A stretch of 64,000 nt of DNA from CAVOAK01 sp965217615 (GCA_965217615.1 CBDCIT010000039.1:62001-126000), one strand, 5' to 3'. Shown: positions 1-9,199, counted from the first letter of the stretch. Program-made: numbers and translations. Notes: generated from the letters alone by a model not told the origin.

Positions 1-618
1 ATCCTTCTCAACCTTCGGATGGGCCGAGAACGGCAGGCCGGCCAGGTCAGGATGCCAGACCACGAACCGTCCGGCTTCGAGAGTTTCAGGACCGACCACC
101 AGCGCCGAGCCGCCCTCCCACAAGGCCATCAGCCGCCCCGCATGGACGAGCATGGCGGTATTCGCAACGTTCATGTCGTCAGGTCCCATCAACGGTTCGG
201 ACCCTGGGGTTGCGAAGGTGGGCATGATGCGCTTGCCCGCCCGGGTCTCCCGCCGGCGCTTCGGCGTGTCGAGGACCCGGGCTCGGTGAATTACCTTGTC
301 TCCCGAGAAGGCGAACGCCTGCACCATCCCGTCGCCATCGAACCAGTGTCCGTAGCGATGGCCGAAGCGCTCGTGCTCCGCTGGACCGTTCCGCCACAGC
401 ACGCCTGTGAGGCCGGAAGGGAGGTAGCCGCTCAACGTCGTCATCGGGGCGTTGAACACTTCTGCCTGGGCGGTCGCAAAGCCCATCAGTTGCGGCTTCC
501 GGGCCAAACCTGCGGAAAATTCCTCTCTGGTTCCGGCCACGGCCCCTGCCACGACCACGGCCGGCAGGCTGGCGAGTGCACCCAGCATTGCCCGGCGTGA
601 GAGCTCGTTCTTCGTCAT
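1..618 (-). CDS. Carotenoid oxygenase (RPE65 family), N-terminal part, cut by window edge
   Basis: This is the N-terminal 206 codons of a carotenoid cleavage oxygenase-type protein, an Fe(II) enzyme family that splits polyene double bonds; the rest lies left of the window. The protein starts with a twin-arginine export signal (SRRAMLGALA near residue 8 followed by an Ala-rich hydrophobic stretch), so a periplasmic location is likely. Family hallmarks seen are LWRNGPAEHERFGH near residue 65, HWFDGDGMV just after, and SAHPKVE at the cut edge. The start ATG lies one base after the stop of the DUF2141 gene, so the two are probably co-transcribed and translationally coupled. A separate C-terminal fragment of the same family lies at 7233-7781. 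The substrate cannot be told from this part. Confidence 0.85.
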   Translation of the reverse strand, partial: MTKNELSRRAMLGALASLPAVVVAGAVAGTREEFSAGLARKPQLMGFATAQAEVFNAPMTTLSGYLPSGLTGVLWRNGPAEHERFGHRYGHWFDGDGMVQAFAFSGDKVIHRARVLDTPKRRRETRAGKRIMPTFATPGSEPLMGPDDMNVANTAMLVHAGRLMALWEGGSALVVGPETLEAGRFVVWHPDLAGLPFSAHPKVEKD

Positions 619-619
619 G

Positions 620-1099
620 TCAGGACCCCGGATAGGCAATCGGCACGACAGCGGAAATCCGCTCTTCGCCCGAACCAATGGTCAGAGCGGCGTCATCGAA
701 TGACGGCGGTCCCATGAAGCCGCGGGCACCGTTGGAGAAACCGTAGCCTTCGGTGGGAATGCGCAGGATGTTCCGCCCCAACTCTCCGTCGCCATCGGCG
801 TCGTGGAACGCCGCCACGGCGTAATCTCCCGGAGACAGGCCGGTGAAGACGACGCGGACGCCGTTTGGGTCGGCCGACCGGGATATCTTGGCGACGGCAC
901 CGTCCTCGTCTGGAAACGAGGCGCTCGGGACGCGCTGGTGGAGGGCGACGCGCGCTTGGCCCTCTGCCGAGCGCAGGCCCTCTATGGATACCTCAAGGTC
1001 AGCGGAGTTCGCGTTCGCCGCAAGGAACACAGCCGCGCCCGCGAGGACAATGGTTGTAAAAATATTCACGGTAGTAGTCATCTGAAACTTTATCCTCAT
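620..1099 (-). CDS. DUF2141 family exported protein
   Basis: A protein of about 159 residues with an N-terminal signal peptide (hydrophobic stretch, then Ala-rich cleavage region near residue 32) and one DUF2141 domain. The diagnostic block is GDYAVAAFHDADGDGEL followed by EGYGFSNGARG and GPPSFDDAA, in the usual order and spacing. The family is exported and of unknown biochemical role. An internal ATG at 1081 has a better purine-rich leader than the ATG at 1099 and may be the true start. The gene is first in a two-gene unit with the carotenoid oxygenase and diverges from the LytTR gene at 1192, so the short interval 1100-1191 must hold both promoters. Confidence 0.85.
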   Translation of the reverse strand: MRIKFQMTTTVNIFTTIVLAGAAVFLAANANSADLEVSIEGLRSAEGQARVALHQRVPSASFPDEDGAVAKISRSADPNGVRVVFTGLSPGDYAVAAFHDADGDGELGRNILRIPTEGYGFSNGARGFMGPPSFDDAALTIGSGEERISAVVPIAYPGS

Positions 1100-1191
1100 G
1101 GCTGGTTGTTACGTGACATGCGGGCGAGGTTGATCGCACGGACGTTGCGAGTCATCGTCGATTACGCAAAGGCCAGGGATTTATTCGTCAG

Positions 1192-1992
1192 ATGCAGGAA
1201 TTACCGTTCACGTATCGTGAACTGCTGGGAACGCGGTCGCTTTCGGTTCAGGGGGCGGTGCTGGCGTGCCTCATCGCGCTGTTCGCGTTCATCGGCCCCT
1301 TCGGCACCTACGATTCGATCGAACCGCTCGGCCGCATCGGCTACTGGGCGCTCTCGATGGGCGCCAATTGGCTTGTATGCGCCAGCGTCATGATGCTGAT
1401 GCTTCGTGTCACATCCAGCGCACCGATGCGGACACGCCTGCTGGCGATGGCGGGGGCGGCACTCGCGGCGGCTGTCCCCGGTACCGGCGTCGTTCATACC
1501 GCCGAGGCCTTGTTCAGGCCGGACTATGAGGGGCACAACGCCCTGCCGACGATCTATCTTGGCGTGGCCGTGCTGATGCTGGCGATCAGTGCTCTGGTCG
1601 TCTCTGTTCTAGCCGGTCGTCGGCGCGATCTACAGGGCAAGGAAGCGGCGTCCGGCGGAGATGAAGCCGCGAGCCGGACGGCAGACCATTTCCTGGACCG
1701 TCTGCCGCCGGAACTTGGCCGCGACCTCGTCTATCTCAGGATGGCGGACCACTATGTGGAGGCGTTCACGACCGCCGGTTCGACACTGGTCCTGATGCGT
1801 TTTGCCGATGCCGTCGCCGCACTGGAGGGCGCCGGCGGATTGCGTGTACACCGCTCCTACTGGGTGGCCAAGAAGCATGTGGCCGGAACGGCGCGCCGCA
1901 ACGCCCGGACCACACTACGCCTTACCGGCGGTCACGAAGCCCCGGTCAGTCGCGGCCATCTTCCAGCCGTCCGTCAGGCCGGACTGATGTGA
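1192..1992 (+). CDS. Membrane-anchored LytTR-type transcriptional regulator
   Basis: A 266-residue protein with four predicted membrane helices (about residues 19-37, 50-71, 83-105 and 119-142) followed by a LytTR DNA-binding domain (about 170-264). The LytTR signature is clear: VYLRMADHYVEAFT, then LVLMRFADAVAAL, LRVHRSYWVA and a closing PVSRGHLPAV block. Such proteins bind DNA while tethered to the inner membrane; the signal is unknown. It diverges from the DUF2141-carotenoid oxygenase pair with 92 bases between start codons, which makes that pair the natural regulatory target (inference). No separate receiver domain is present, so it is not a standard two-component response regulator. Confidence 0.85.
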   Translation: MQELPFTYRELLGTRSLSVQGAVLACLIALFAFIGPFGTYDSIEPLGRIGYWALSMGANWLVCASVMMLMLRVTSSAPMRTRLLAMAGAALAAAVPGTGVVHTAEALFRPDYEGHNALPTIYLGVAVLMLAISALVVSVLAGRRRDLQGKEAASGGDEAASRTADHFLDRLPPELGRDLVYLRMADHYVEAFTTAGSTLVLMRFADAVAALEGAGGLRVHRSYWVAKKHVAGTARRNARTTLRLTGGHEAPVSRGHLPAVRQAGLM

Positions 1993-2766
1993 ACGGCCTC
2001 TGTGACCTGGTGGGAGGGTCCGACAGGCGCTCCATATCATAAGAGAACCTTCGGGCGGATAGTACATGACAGTGCGGCGTCTCTTTTCCGTTGGCGACTC
2101 GGCGTCTGGATTGGCGCGTCAATGGAACGCGTATGAACCAAGACTGGTCAATGCCGACGTAGATTATGAGCCCAGCGTCGGCCCGTCGGCCCGTCGGCCC
2201 CATACCGGCCCAACCGAACCCTTATCCAAGAACGGCGTCAGACGTCCGCTGGAGCTTGATTCAACGTGTTGAACCAGCAGATAAACCGCCGTGCTGATGC
2301 CGATGATGGCGAGCGTTGCCAGCGGCGGCCCGTGACGGCGAGGGTTGTCGTGACCTGGGGCAACGGCGGTCATCCGTTGTTGCGGGGGAAGTACAGGTAC
2401 GACCCGTTTACTGACGGCCGGAGGTTCGATCCACTGCCAGGTCCGGTCGACGATCCGTTTTCATTGCGGTGTCGGCCATAACGAAGAAGCTATGGCCGGA
2501 CCACGACCGGCATGACTGCTCGGCGCTATCCGATATAAATCACATTCGTTGTACCCGTTGCCGGTCCGCGCCTACGGCGATTTTCAGCATTCAGGAGTTT
2601 GGGTGGCTGGAAAGGCCAGGAATAATGCCTCGCTTAACCGTACGGTCATCTATTCTTCAAGGGTATGATCGCCGAGGACTTGAAGGTTGTCTGGGAAGTG
2701 TCGGCTTGAATGTCCGGTCGTGTGACGCCACCTTCCAGATAACGCTTGAGGCATCGGAGGAGCACT
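1993..2766. other. Non-coding stretch, mostly featureless
   Basis: About 770 bases between the LytTR gene and the DUF6152 gene. I see only a weak small reading frame on the minus strand (listed separately) and a three-unit tandem of GTCGGCCC near 2176-2200. Other open frames here are short and look like GC-rich shadows. Confidence 0.5.
2164..2373 (-). CDS. Possible small single-helix membrane protein
   Basis: A 69-codon frame with one hydrophobic helix (LATLAIIGISTAVYLLVQ, about residues 18-35) and polar ends. The C-terminal third is translated from the GTCGGCCC tandem, which is a reason for doubt. No Shine-Dalgarno sequence is evident and I recognise no family. It could equally be chance. 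Confidence 0.25.
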   Translation of the reverse strand: MTAVAPGHDNPRRHGPPLATLAIIGISTAVYLLVQHVESSSSGRLTPFLDKGSVGPVWGRRADGPTLGS

Positions 2767-3135
2767 ATGATGAGGCTCTTGTTCATCACGGTCCTGGCCC
2801 TGGGACTCACGGCTCCGACGGTCGGGACCCTGGCCCATCACGGCTGGTCGTGGACGACCGGCGGCAATATCGATCTGACCGGCATCATCAAGACCGTCCG
2901 CCTGGGCAATCCCCACGGCATTCTGAAGATCGACGTGGAGGGCGACGAGTGGACGGCCGAGGTCGGTCAGCCTTGGCGCAACGAACGCGCCGGCCTCCAG
3001 GACGGCGATCTGGCCGAAGGGGTCGAAATCCGGTTGATCGGCGAGCCGGCCGACGATGTGTCGGAAAAACGGATTAAGGCGGAACGGCTATTCCTAGGCA
3101 AACGCGAGTACATCCTTTACCCCCGGCGCGACTGA
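2767..3135 (+). CDS. DUF6152 family exported protein
   Basis: A 122-residue secreted protein: cleavable signal peptide (residues 1-23), then the HHGWSW motif at the mature N-terminus that marks the DUF6152 family, and a small beta-rich domain with NPHGILKID and an EWTAEVG strand. I chose the ATG at 2767 over an in-frame upstream ATG because GGAGG lies at 2757-2761, at good spacing, and because the signal peptide then has the usual length. The stop is 4 bases before the start of the DUF6644 membrane protein, so the two form an operon. The function of the family is not known; the histidine-rich mature N-terminus suggests metal binding (inference). Confidence 0.8.
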   Translation: MMRLLFITVLALGLTAPTVGTLAHHGWSWTTGGNIDLTGIIKTVRLGNPHGILKIDVEGDEWTAEVGQPWRNERAGLQDGDLAEGVEIRLIGEPADDVSEKRIKAERLFLGKREYILYPRRD

Positions 3136-3139
3136 GACC

Positions 3140-3610
3140 TTGGAGACCCTGTTCGCGGCGCTTGAGGGGACGGCCCTGGCGCAGGCTCTACGGGGTTCCC
3201 GCTGGGTCTATGCCGCAGTCAACACCGCGCACATCTTCGCAATCGCCCTGCTGATCGGGTCCGTCGTCCCGCTCAATCTGCGGCTTCTTGGCGTGTGGCG
3301 CGGTATCTCTCGCGAAGCGGTGGTGCGGGTGCTCGCGCCCGTTGCGGCGAGCGGGCTGATCCTTGCCCTGCTCACGGGACCGCTGCTGTTCTCGGTCCGG
3401 GCGCGGGAATACAGTGGCGTCGGATTCCTGCAGCTCAAGCTAACCTTCATCGCTGTCGGGGTCCTGTCTACGCTCGCTCTGTGCCGGGCCCACGGGTTCC
3501 TTTTCAAGGACGCCCCCCGCGCGCGCCTAGCCGGTCATGCCATCCTCTCAACGGTTTGCTGGCTGGGAGCACTCGTCTGCGGGCGATTGATCGCGTTCGC
3601 GGGGGATTGA
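3140..3610 (+). CDS. DUF6644-like integral membrane protein
   Basis: A 156-residue protein with four membrane helices at about 23-43, 63-85, 98-118 and 130-153. It starts with TTG 4 bases after the DUF6152 stop codon. Length and layout fit the DUF6644/DUF2214 group of small four-helix inner-membrane proteins, often found next to exported DUF6152 proteins. Histidine 31 lies in the first helix; a heme or metal role is only a possibility. The pair probably works together in the envelope. Confidence 0.7.
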   Translation: METLFAALEGTALAQALRGSRWVYAAVNTAHIFAIALLIGSVVPLNLRLLGVWRGISREAVVRVLAPVAASGLILALLTGPLLFSVRAREYSGVGFLQLKLTFIAVGVLSTLALCRAHGFLFKDAPRARLAGHAILSTVCWLGALVCGRLIAFAGD

Positions 3611-4199
3611 GGTCACTATCCTTCGGCCAACATGAACGTCCCTGTTCCATGCAAGCGAGCAAACGGCGACCAACCATCTGAGCGGGTGAGCGTATTCTCG
3701 GTATATCCGTTCGCCGATCGCCGGATGGTCGAACCTCACCGGTTGCGCCGCCGTCAGCGCTGCTGTCGGATTCGGCTTGCTTCGCCAGATTGCGAATCTG
3801 CAGGTCTCATAGCTTGGTTCTTCTCCTCGGATGGCCACAGCACTGAAGTATGACCCGTCGAGGCCGTATGGCTGTTCCTCAAGCGCGAGCAACTCCCGGT
3901 GCTGGGCTATGAGAACGATCTCGAAGCCGACGCTGAAGCCGCGCAAATCACACAGTCCGAGACCTTGGGAACGGACGGACCCGGCCGGAAGGAAGCATGA
4001 TCGTTACCAACTCCGGATGAATCCGTGCCGGTCACCGCTGACAAAGGCCCGTCTTCCGACGCCGCTGGCTTCAACCCGGGCCCTGAGACCGGCGGCGGGA
4101 AACACACAAACCCAGATGCGCATTTGCGATCGACCGTGCTGGTGGGCATTAAGGGAATGGCAAAATCGTTCTGCCATCACGGTCGGAACCCGCGAGACG
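3611..4199 (+). other. Degenerate stretch with no intact gene
   Basis: No convincing full gene. A short plus-strand frame ending near 3998 (containing KREQLPVLGYENDLEAD) has coding-like composition and may be the tail of a lost gene, but I cannot assign it. Confidence 0.4.
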
Positions 4200-4740
4200 A
4201 CACGCGTGGGGCTGTTTGTCGACGGTGTAGATTTCCAACCGTCTTGGACGATGCTGAGAAAAATGTGGCGAACTCTGGCCTACGAGGACCCCAGACAGGG
4301 ACGAACGCGAATCGGTCAGGACGAGATAGCAGCTTTCTCTCAACCAGTCGTGATCCTCGGCGACCCCGGTCTGGGGAAAAGTGTGCTCACCGAGGCGTTC
4401 GGCGAAATGTCTGGGATGAACTATGTCCTCGCAGGAACGTTGACACGCTCGGCCGAGCCTGAGTCGCTCATAATCTACGGGCGAGCGAATCATCGTCGAC
4501 GGGCTCGACGAGATCGCCTCCGTAGCGCCAGGCAGCGCGGTCGAAGCCGTGTTGAAGCAACTTTCGGCAATGGGCAATCCACCCTTTGACAAGACGTTTG
4601 CGAAGACAGAGGCGATTCTTATCGAACACCGCGACATGCCGCACTATGGCGCCGCGCAGTTGCTCGAAGAAGAAACTCTAAGCGGAGATCAACTTGGCGC
4701 AATCGTCGGGTCGCCCGCCAGGCAGCCACCACCTCAACGG
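4200..4740 (+). pseudogene. Relic of a P-loop (NACHT/STAND-like) ATPase joined to an FtsH-like tail
   Basis: Three coding-like pieces lie in line. In one frame (to about 4478) there is PVVILGDPGLGKSVLTEA, a Walker A motif in a NACHT/STAND-like setting. After a +1 frame change the next piece (from 4483) reads ERIIVDGLDEIASVAPG, a Walker B motif of the same ATPase. Four codons after GNPPF the same frame turns into AILIEHRD...LLEEETLSGDQLGAIV, which resembles the C-terminal helices of FtsH/M41 proteases and ends near 4740. No start codon, sensor region or repeat domain is present. I read this as deletion debris from a large defence- or signalling-type ATPase fused to unrelated protease debris. 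Confidence 0.6.
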
Positions 4741-4767
4741 CCGACTGAGATACCAGTTGGCGCATAC

Positions 4768-5673
4768 CTAACCGGGTGCGTTTTCGATGTCTGCCTCCGA
4801 CAGCAGCCAGTCGCGGAAGATCTTGACCTTTGGGCGGTCGGCGTTCTCCAGCGGACACATGACGTAGTATGCCTCATCAAGCGGCAAGGAGATGTCGAAC
4901 GGCCTGACCAGACGGCCGTCGGCGAGCGCCGTGGCGGCTATGGCACTGCGTGCCACGGCAACGCCCTGACCGTCGATGGCGGCCTCAATGACCACGTTAG
5001 AATGGTTGAAGGTTGGTCCGCGCGCCGCGTCAGCGCCAGCGACCCCCATCTCCTTGAGCCAGCGATGCCAATCGGCAGATGTCTCGTCGTGTAACAGTGT
5101 GTGGTAACGTAAGTCCTCGGGTGTTCGCAGCGGATGCGGTCCTTCGTTGACCAACCGCGGGCTGCATACGAGGAATTGCTCCACGTTTAAAAGCCGGTCG
5201 CTCCTCAGCCCCGGATGGTTATCGCTGCCGTAGCGAATGCCCATGTCGACGCCGTTCCGCTCGAGGTCGATGATCTCATCGGTGGCCGATATGCGGATAT
5301 CGATCTCGGGGTGCACGGCCCGGAAACGGGTCAGCCGCGGCACCAACCAGGTCGCTGCGAACGACGGCACGGTGCTCACCGTCAGAACACCGGTTTCGTC
5401 CTGCCGGGTGAGCGCCTCGGTCGCATCGCGCAGCGCGTCCAGCGCATCCCGCACGACCGGCAGATAGCGTTGGCCCGCTTCGGTCATCAATAGCGACCGA
5501 TTGAGACGGCGAAAGAGCCGCACGCAGATGGCTGTCTCCAGCGCTTTGATCTGGTGGCTGATTGCCGCCTGAGTGACATGCAGCTCTTCGGCGGCGCGTG
5601 TGAAAGAGAGCAGACGCGCCGCGGCCTCGAAGGCGCGGAGTGTGTTCATGGGCGGAAGTCGGCGCACCATCAA
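4768..5673 (-). CDS. LysR family transcriptional regulator, GcvA type
   Basis: A 301-residue LysR regulator of GcvA-like layout: winged helix-turn-helix at about residues 8-67 (PPMNTLRAFEAAARLLSFT, then AAEELHVTQAAISHQIKALE) and a periplasmic-binding-like effector domain from about 95 (VSTVPSFAATWLVPRL, typical of the GcvA group). ATG at 5673 or 5670 are both possible. It diverges from the DUF1127 gene with about 150 bases between. A short inverted motif TTC-N6-GAA at 5690-5701 sits just upstream of its start and could be its operator (weak). The effector and targets are not visible from sequence. Confidence 0.85.
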   Translation of the reverse strand: MMVRRLPPMNTLRAFEAAARLLSFTRAAEELHVTQAAISHQIKALETAICVRLFRRLNRSLLMTEAGQRYLPVVRDALDALRDATEALTRQDETGVLTVSTVPSFAATWLVPRLTRFRAVHPEIDIRISATDEIIDLERNGVDMGIRYGSDNHPGLRSDRLLNVEQFLVCSPRLVNEGPHPLRTPEDLRYHTLLHDETSADWHRWLKEMGVAGADAARGPTFNHSNVVIEAAIDGQGVAVARSAIAATALADGRLVRPFDISLPLDEAYYVMCPLENADRPKVKIFRDWLLSEADIENAPG

Positions 5674-5827
5674 CTCAAACCTGTGCTACTTCAAATAAGA
5701 ACAGCTAATCTGATACATGAATAAATGTCGTTTGTCATCCGTCACGTCCGACCATATGTAACCCATAGAAATTGTGCACTAAGGCGACCTTTCAGAATTT
5801 TCGCCGATTACCTGAAGTTTGGGAAGT

Positions 5828-6142
5828 ATGATCGAAATGAGTAAGTTTTCCTATAGGCATACGGCACCGTTGAGATCATTTGATCAAGGGCTGCGGTTTG
5901 ACCCGAATACAATGGGTTCGGTGCGGTCCGAGCCTGGGCGTGATGTCGGAGTCAGCATTGCCTGTCTGCTCGCCCACGCTGCAAATGGTGTACTAAGAAT
6001 GATCAGCGTCCTGCGGGATTGGACCGAACGGGCACGCCAGCGTCACCAGTTGGCCGGGCTTGGTAGTCACTTGCTGCGAGATATTGGCATCGACAGGGAT
6101 GCTGCGCGCCGTGAATCCTCAAGACATTTTTGGGACATCTAG
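5828..6142 (+). CDS. DUF1127 (YjiS-like) small protein
   Basis: About 104 residues; the C-terminal third is a DUF1127 domain (LRDWTERARQRHQLAGL followed by LRDIGIDRDAARRE). DUF1127 proteins are small, Arg-rich and, in Agrobacterium and Rhodobacter, linked to RNA metabolism and phosphate or stress adaptation; the role here is not known. The ATG at 5828 is taken as start; an in-frame TTG at 5819 is an alternative. It faces away from a GcvA-type regulator, a common pairing for this family. The TAG stop ends two bases before the terminal repeat of the next IS element. Confidence 0.75.
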   Translation: MIEMSKFSYRHTAPLRSFDQGLRFDPNTMGSVRSEPGRDVGVSIACLLAHAANGVLRMISVLRDWTERARQRHQLAGLGSHLLRDIGIDRDAARRESSRHFWDI

Positions 6143-6143
6143 G

Positions 6144-7232
6144 GGCTTTGGTGCATGGACCTGAGGATTAGTATATCTGGCTCCGCTTCCGTCTTTGAGA
6201 GTTTGTCATGCCTTTCAAGTTCCACGCATCGCGTCGCCACCATATCCCCAGAGCCAAGTACCGGGTCATGAACTGGCCGGATTATGACCGTGGTTTGGTT
6301 CGGCGCGGCGACATTCGTTTCTGGATTGATGAGCGCGCCCTGGAGCAATGGGACGCAGCCAAACGGCGAACTCCTGGTGGCCAGCGGCGGTTTTCAGAGT
6401 TGGCGATTTCCACGACACTGATGCTGGGGATGGTCTTCAGACTGCCGCTGCGCCAGACGGAAGGCTTTGTGCGTTCCCTCGTGGACTTTATGGGGTGCGA
6501 TCTGCCGGTGCCGGATCACACCACGCTGTCGCGGTGGTGGCGAACGGTGGATGTCGTTGTGGAAACTAGCACGAACAAATGGCCTACGGATATCGTGCTG
6601 GATTCCACGGGCCTGAAATTCTTTGGCGCTGGCGAGGGGGCTCGCGCCAAGCACGGTGAAACGCGGCGCTCGTGGCGCAAACTGCATATCTCGGTTGACC
6701 CGGCCAGCAGCGAGATCCGGACGCATGAACTGACCGGTGACGACACGGCCGATGCGACGATGGCGGGACCGCTGGTCGCCGGTTCCGGTGGGATGATCCG
6801 GCGCGTGTTTGCCGACGGCGCCTATGACGGGGAGCCCGTGACAAAAGCGATCCGAGAAGCTCGGCCACCGAATTCACCACCTGAAATCATCATCCCGCCA
6901 CGCGCCACATCCATTCCTCCCCCGGACACCCCTCATGGCGGATCGGAACGGGAGCACCATGCGGCGGAGATCGCGTCGAAGGGAAGGATGAACTGGCAGA
7001 AACGACAGGGCTACGGATTGAGAGCGCTTGGCGAAACAGCCATGGCTCGCGTCAAGAGGCTCAATGGCGGCAAGCTCACCGCTCGCACATTCCAATCCCA
7101 ACAAACCGAAATCGCCATGCAGATCGACGTACTCAATCGCTCTATCCGTGCGGCGAAACCAAACACAATCAGGATCCGCTAACCAACCGGGGAATGGGCG
7201 ATCACACCATCGCGGCTCCATGCACCAAAGCC
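6144..7232 (+). mobile_element. IS5 family element (IS903-like ends), no target duplication
   Basis: A 1,089-bp element bounded by a perfect 15-bp inverted repeat, GGCTTTGGTGCATGG at 6144-6158 and its reverse complement at 7218-7232. The GGCTTTG start resembles IS903-group ends. The 9 bases left (ACATCTAGG) and right (ATGGTGCAC) do not match, so no target duplication is seen. This fits a deletion or rearrangement next to the element; its right side abuts a truncated oxygenase gene. Confidence 0.85.
6208..7182 (+). CDS. IS5 family transposase
   Basis: A 324-residue, apparently intact DDE transposase. Catalytic residues are visible in order: IVLDSTGLKFF (first Asp, about residue 131), VFADGAYDG (second Asp, about 210) and GLRALGETAMARVKRL (Glu, about 276). 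The N-terminal block with RRHHIPRAKYRVMNWPDYD is typical of the IS903-like branch. It occupies nearly the whole element. Confidence 0.9.
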   Translation: MPFKFHASRRHHIPRAKYRVMNWPDYDRGLVRRGDIRFWIDERALEQWDAAKRRTPGGQRRFSELAISTTLMLGMVFRLPLRQTEGFVRSLVDFMGCDLPVPDHTTLSRWWRTVDVVVETSTNKWPTDIVLDSTGLKFFGAGEGARAKHGETRRSWRKLHISVDPASSEIRTHELTGDDTADATMAGPLVAGSGGMIRRVFADGAYDGEPVTKAIREARPPNSPPEIIIPPRATSIPPPDTPHGGSEREHHAAEIASKGRMNWQKRQGYGLRALGETAMARVKRLNGGKLTARTFQSQQTEIAMQIDVLNRSIRAAKPNTIRIR

Positions 7233-7781
7233 ATGGTGCACGACTTCGTGGTGACCGGGCGCCATCTCGTTGTTCTGTTGACACCATTTGTGGTCGAGCC
7301 CGAGCGCTGGTCGTCGGGCCATATCAGTTTCCTCGACGCTCATGTCTGGCGGCCCGGTCTTGGCACTCGTGTACTAACGATCGACAAGGACACGCTTGAA
7401 CCGGTGCGCCGCCACGAATTGCCGCCTGGATTTCATTTTCATCATGGAAATGGGTGGGAGGAGCCGGACGGGACGATCCGGCTCGATCTGTGCCAGGCGC
7501 CGAATCCGGATTTCGTTACCGAGGACCTACGGGCAGTCATGCGCGGTGAAATAAGATTCCCCTCGACACATCCACGCTACGTCAGCGTCGTCCTCTCGCC
7601 GGGAGGAGGTGCAGCGATAGAGCTATCGGTGCCAGGCGTTGCCGAGTTCCCCCGCATAGATCCACGCCGTACGGGACAGCGCCACCGGAAGACCTTCGCT
7701 CTCAGTGGCAGCGGTTCGGAAGACGGCTGGCCGTTCCGGCGGGTTGCCGGCATCGATCCCGAACAGGGCGCGATCGATTAA
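7233..7781 (+). pseudogene. Carotenoid oxygenase, C-terminal fragment trapped between two IS ends
   Basis: The frame starts exactly at the right end of the IS5 element and encodes the middle-to-C-terminal region of a carotenoid oxygenase: MVHDFVVTGRHLV, then GTRVLTIDKDTLEP, LPPGFHFHHGNGWE and VEFPRID-type sequence (here AEFPRIDPR). The HDF and HHGN histidines are iron ligands in this family. The first roughly 230 residues are missing. The stop codon TAA is supplied by the left end of the next IS (7776), so the C-terminal blades are missing too. Both ends were therefore trimmed by mobile elements. It is not clear whether it derives from the gene at 1-618 or from a paralog. Confidence 0.85.
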
Positions 7782-9199
7782 GTGGCTTTTTCCGGCTCTC
7801 ACCCCCAGATGAGGAATGCGGCGGCGAAAGCCGACTGGCCGCTTTGCGAAACCCCCCGTGCCACCAGCATGGCCCCGGTGGGCGTGAGCAGAACGAAAAT
7901 ACCGCCATATCCGCCCGCCACGGCCTCCCGCGGGGTGCCGGCGCCGATGAGCTGGCGCATCAGTAACGATAGATTGTGGCCGGCGACGTGGAGCAGGTAT
8001 CGCTTGTGCACATTCTCTCGCCCGCGCAGCCAGGTTCGTCGCATGCCGCCACGATCGAGGTTGTGGGCAAAGCAGCGCTCGACGATCTCGGCGCGCAGCT
8101 TGAAGGCCTCGCGGGCGACCCCGGACTTGAGCCGCGCACGGTTGTTGGTGACCGCGCGCCGCGCCGCCTCATCACCGTGCCAGCGCGAAAAGCCGGTCTG
8201 CTTGGGCGCCGCGATCCGGGTCTTCCAGGGACTGTCGTCCAGAGCCCTCAAGACCGCCCGTGAGTGATAACCTTTGTCGGCGACGCATTCGGCCGGGTCC
8301 TCCGCCGTCGGTGCCGCATCCACCGCCCCGAGGTTTGCCTCGGCCTTCGCCAGGGTCTTGGAAAGCGTCGTGGTGTCGCCCTCATCGGCCGGGTGCAGCT
8401 CGGCCGCCACCACCGCGCCGGTGTCCAGATCCACCGCGTGCTCGGGCTTGTAGGCCAGATGCGTCGTGCCGTCCTTCATCTTGGCGATCTTGGCCTCGGG
8501 GTCGCTCTTCGAAACCCAATCCGTGTTGGAAAGCTTCTTGCCCTTGCGCTTCCGCTCCAGACGCGCCAGATCCTCGGCCGTGGGTGTCTGCCGCTTTCCC
8601 GGGCCAGGCGCTCCAGCATCTCCCGGTAGCCTTCGCCGTTGGCGCGCCGCACGATGTTCCGCAGCGCCGCGTTGGCCTCCATGGTCGAGGCATCGACGCC
8701 GATGCGCTCGCCCTTGATCAGCCCCGCCTCGGCGATCAGCACCAGAACCCAGTCGAAGACCGCCGCGTGGACTTCATGGGGCAGGCGCGTGCGGCTTCGT
8801 GACAGCCAGGAATGGTCCGGTACCCGATCACGGCTCCCCAGTCGCAGGAACGCCCGCAGCGAAAGCGAGTCCGAGCAGCGCCACTCCAGACCGCGCTCGC
8901 TGTCGATGCCCTCGAAGTAGCCCACCAGGTGCATCCGGAAATAGCGCCCGGGCGGCACCGAGGGCGCGCCCATCCGGGCCGCGTAATAAGGCCGGCAGCT
9001 CGCCTCGGCAAAGGCGTCGAAGCCGCCCTCGATCAGCACCGACTGCAGGCGGTCATAAAACACATGACCCGGAGAGCGCGGCATCTCCGACCAGCTCACC
9101 ATCAGATCCCCCTGACCAGCCTTCTGCCGTCCCATCGCCATCGGCAACCCCCCCCCTGCAAATCAGGGAACCAGAGAATCAGACGGCGCCGACTTAATC
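7776..9199 (-). mobile_element. IS1182-like element, defective
   Basis: The element is bounded by GATTAAGT at 7776-7783 and its reverse complement at 9192-9199, with a few further matching bases inside. It carries one transposase gene broken by a frameshift. Flanking tetranucleotides (GATC left, AACG right) do not match. Its left end supplies the stop of the oxygenase fragment and its right end supplies the stop of the truncated gene at 9194-10345. Confidence 0.65.
7799..9147 (-). pseudogene. IS1182-like transposase with one frameshift
   Basis: The N-terminal part (from 9147) reads PGHVFYDRLQSVLIEGGFDAF, PPGRYFRMHLVGYFEGID and ADSLSLRAFL-like sequence (here SDSLSLRAFL), then VDASTMEANA, the first Asp region. 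Near 8590 the frame shifts by one base; in the corrected frame the product continues as TPTAEDLARLERKRK through ADKGYHSRAVL to NLSLLMRQLIGAG and stops at 7799. A single-base loss therefore separates two otherwise colinear halves. Unless the shift is a sequencing error, the element is dead. Confidence 0.85.
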
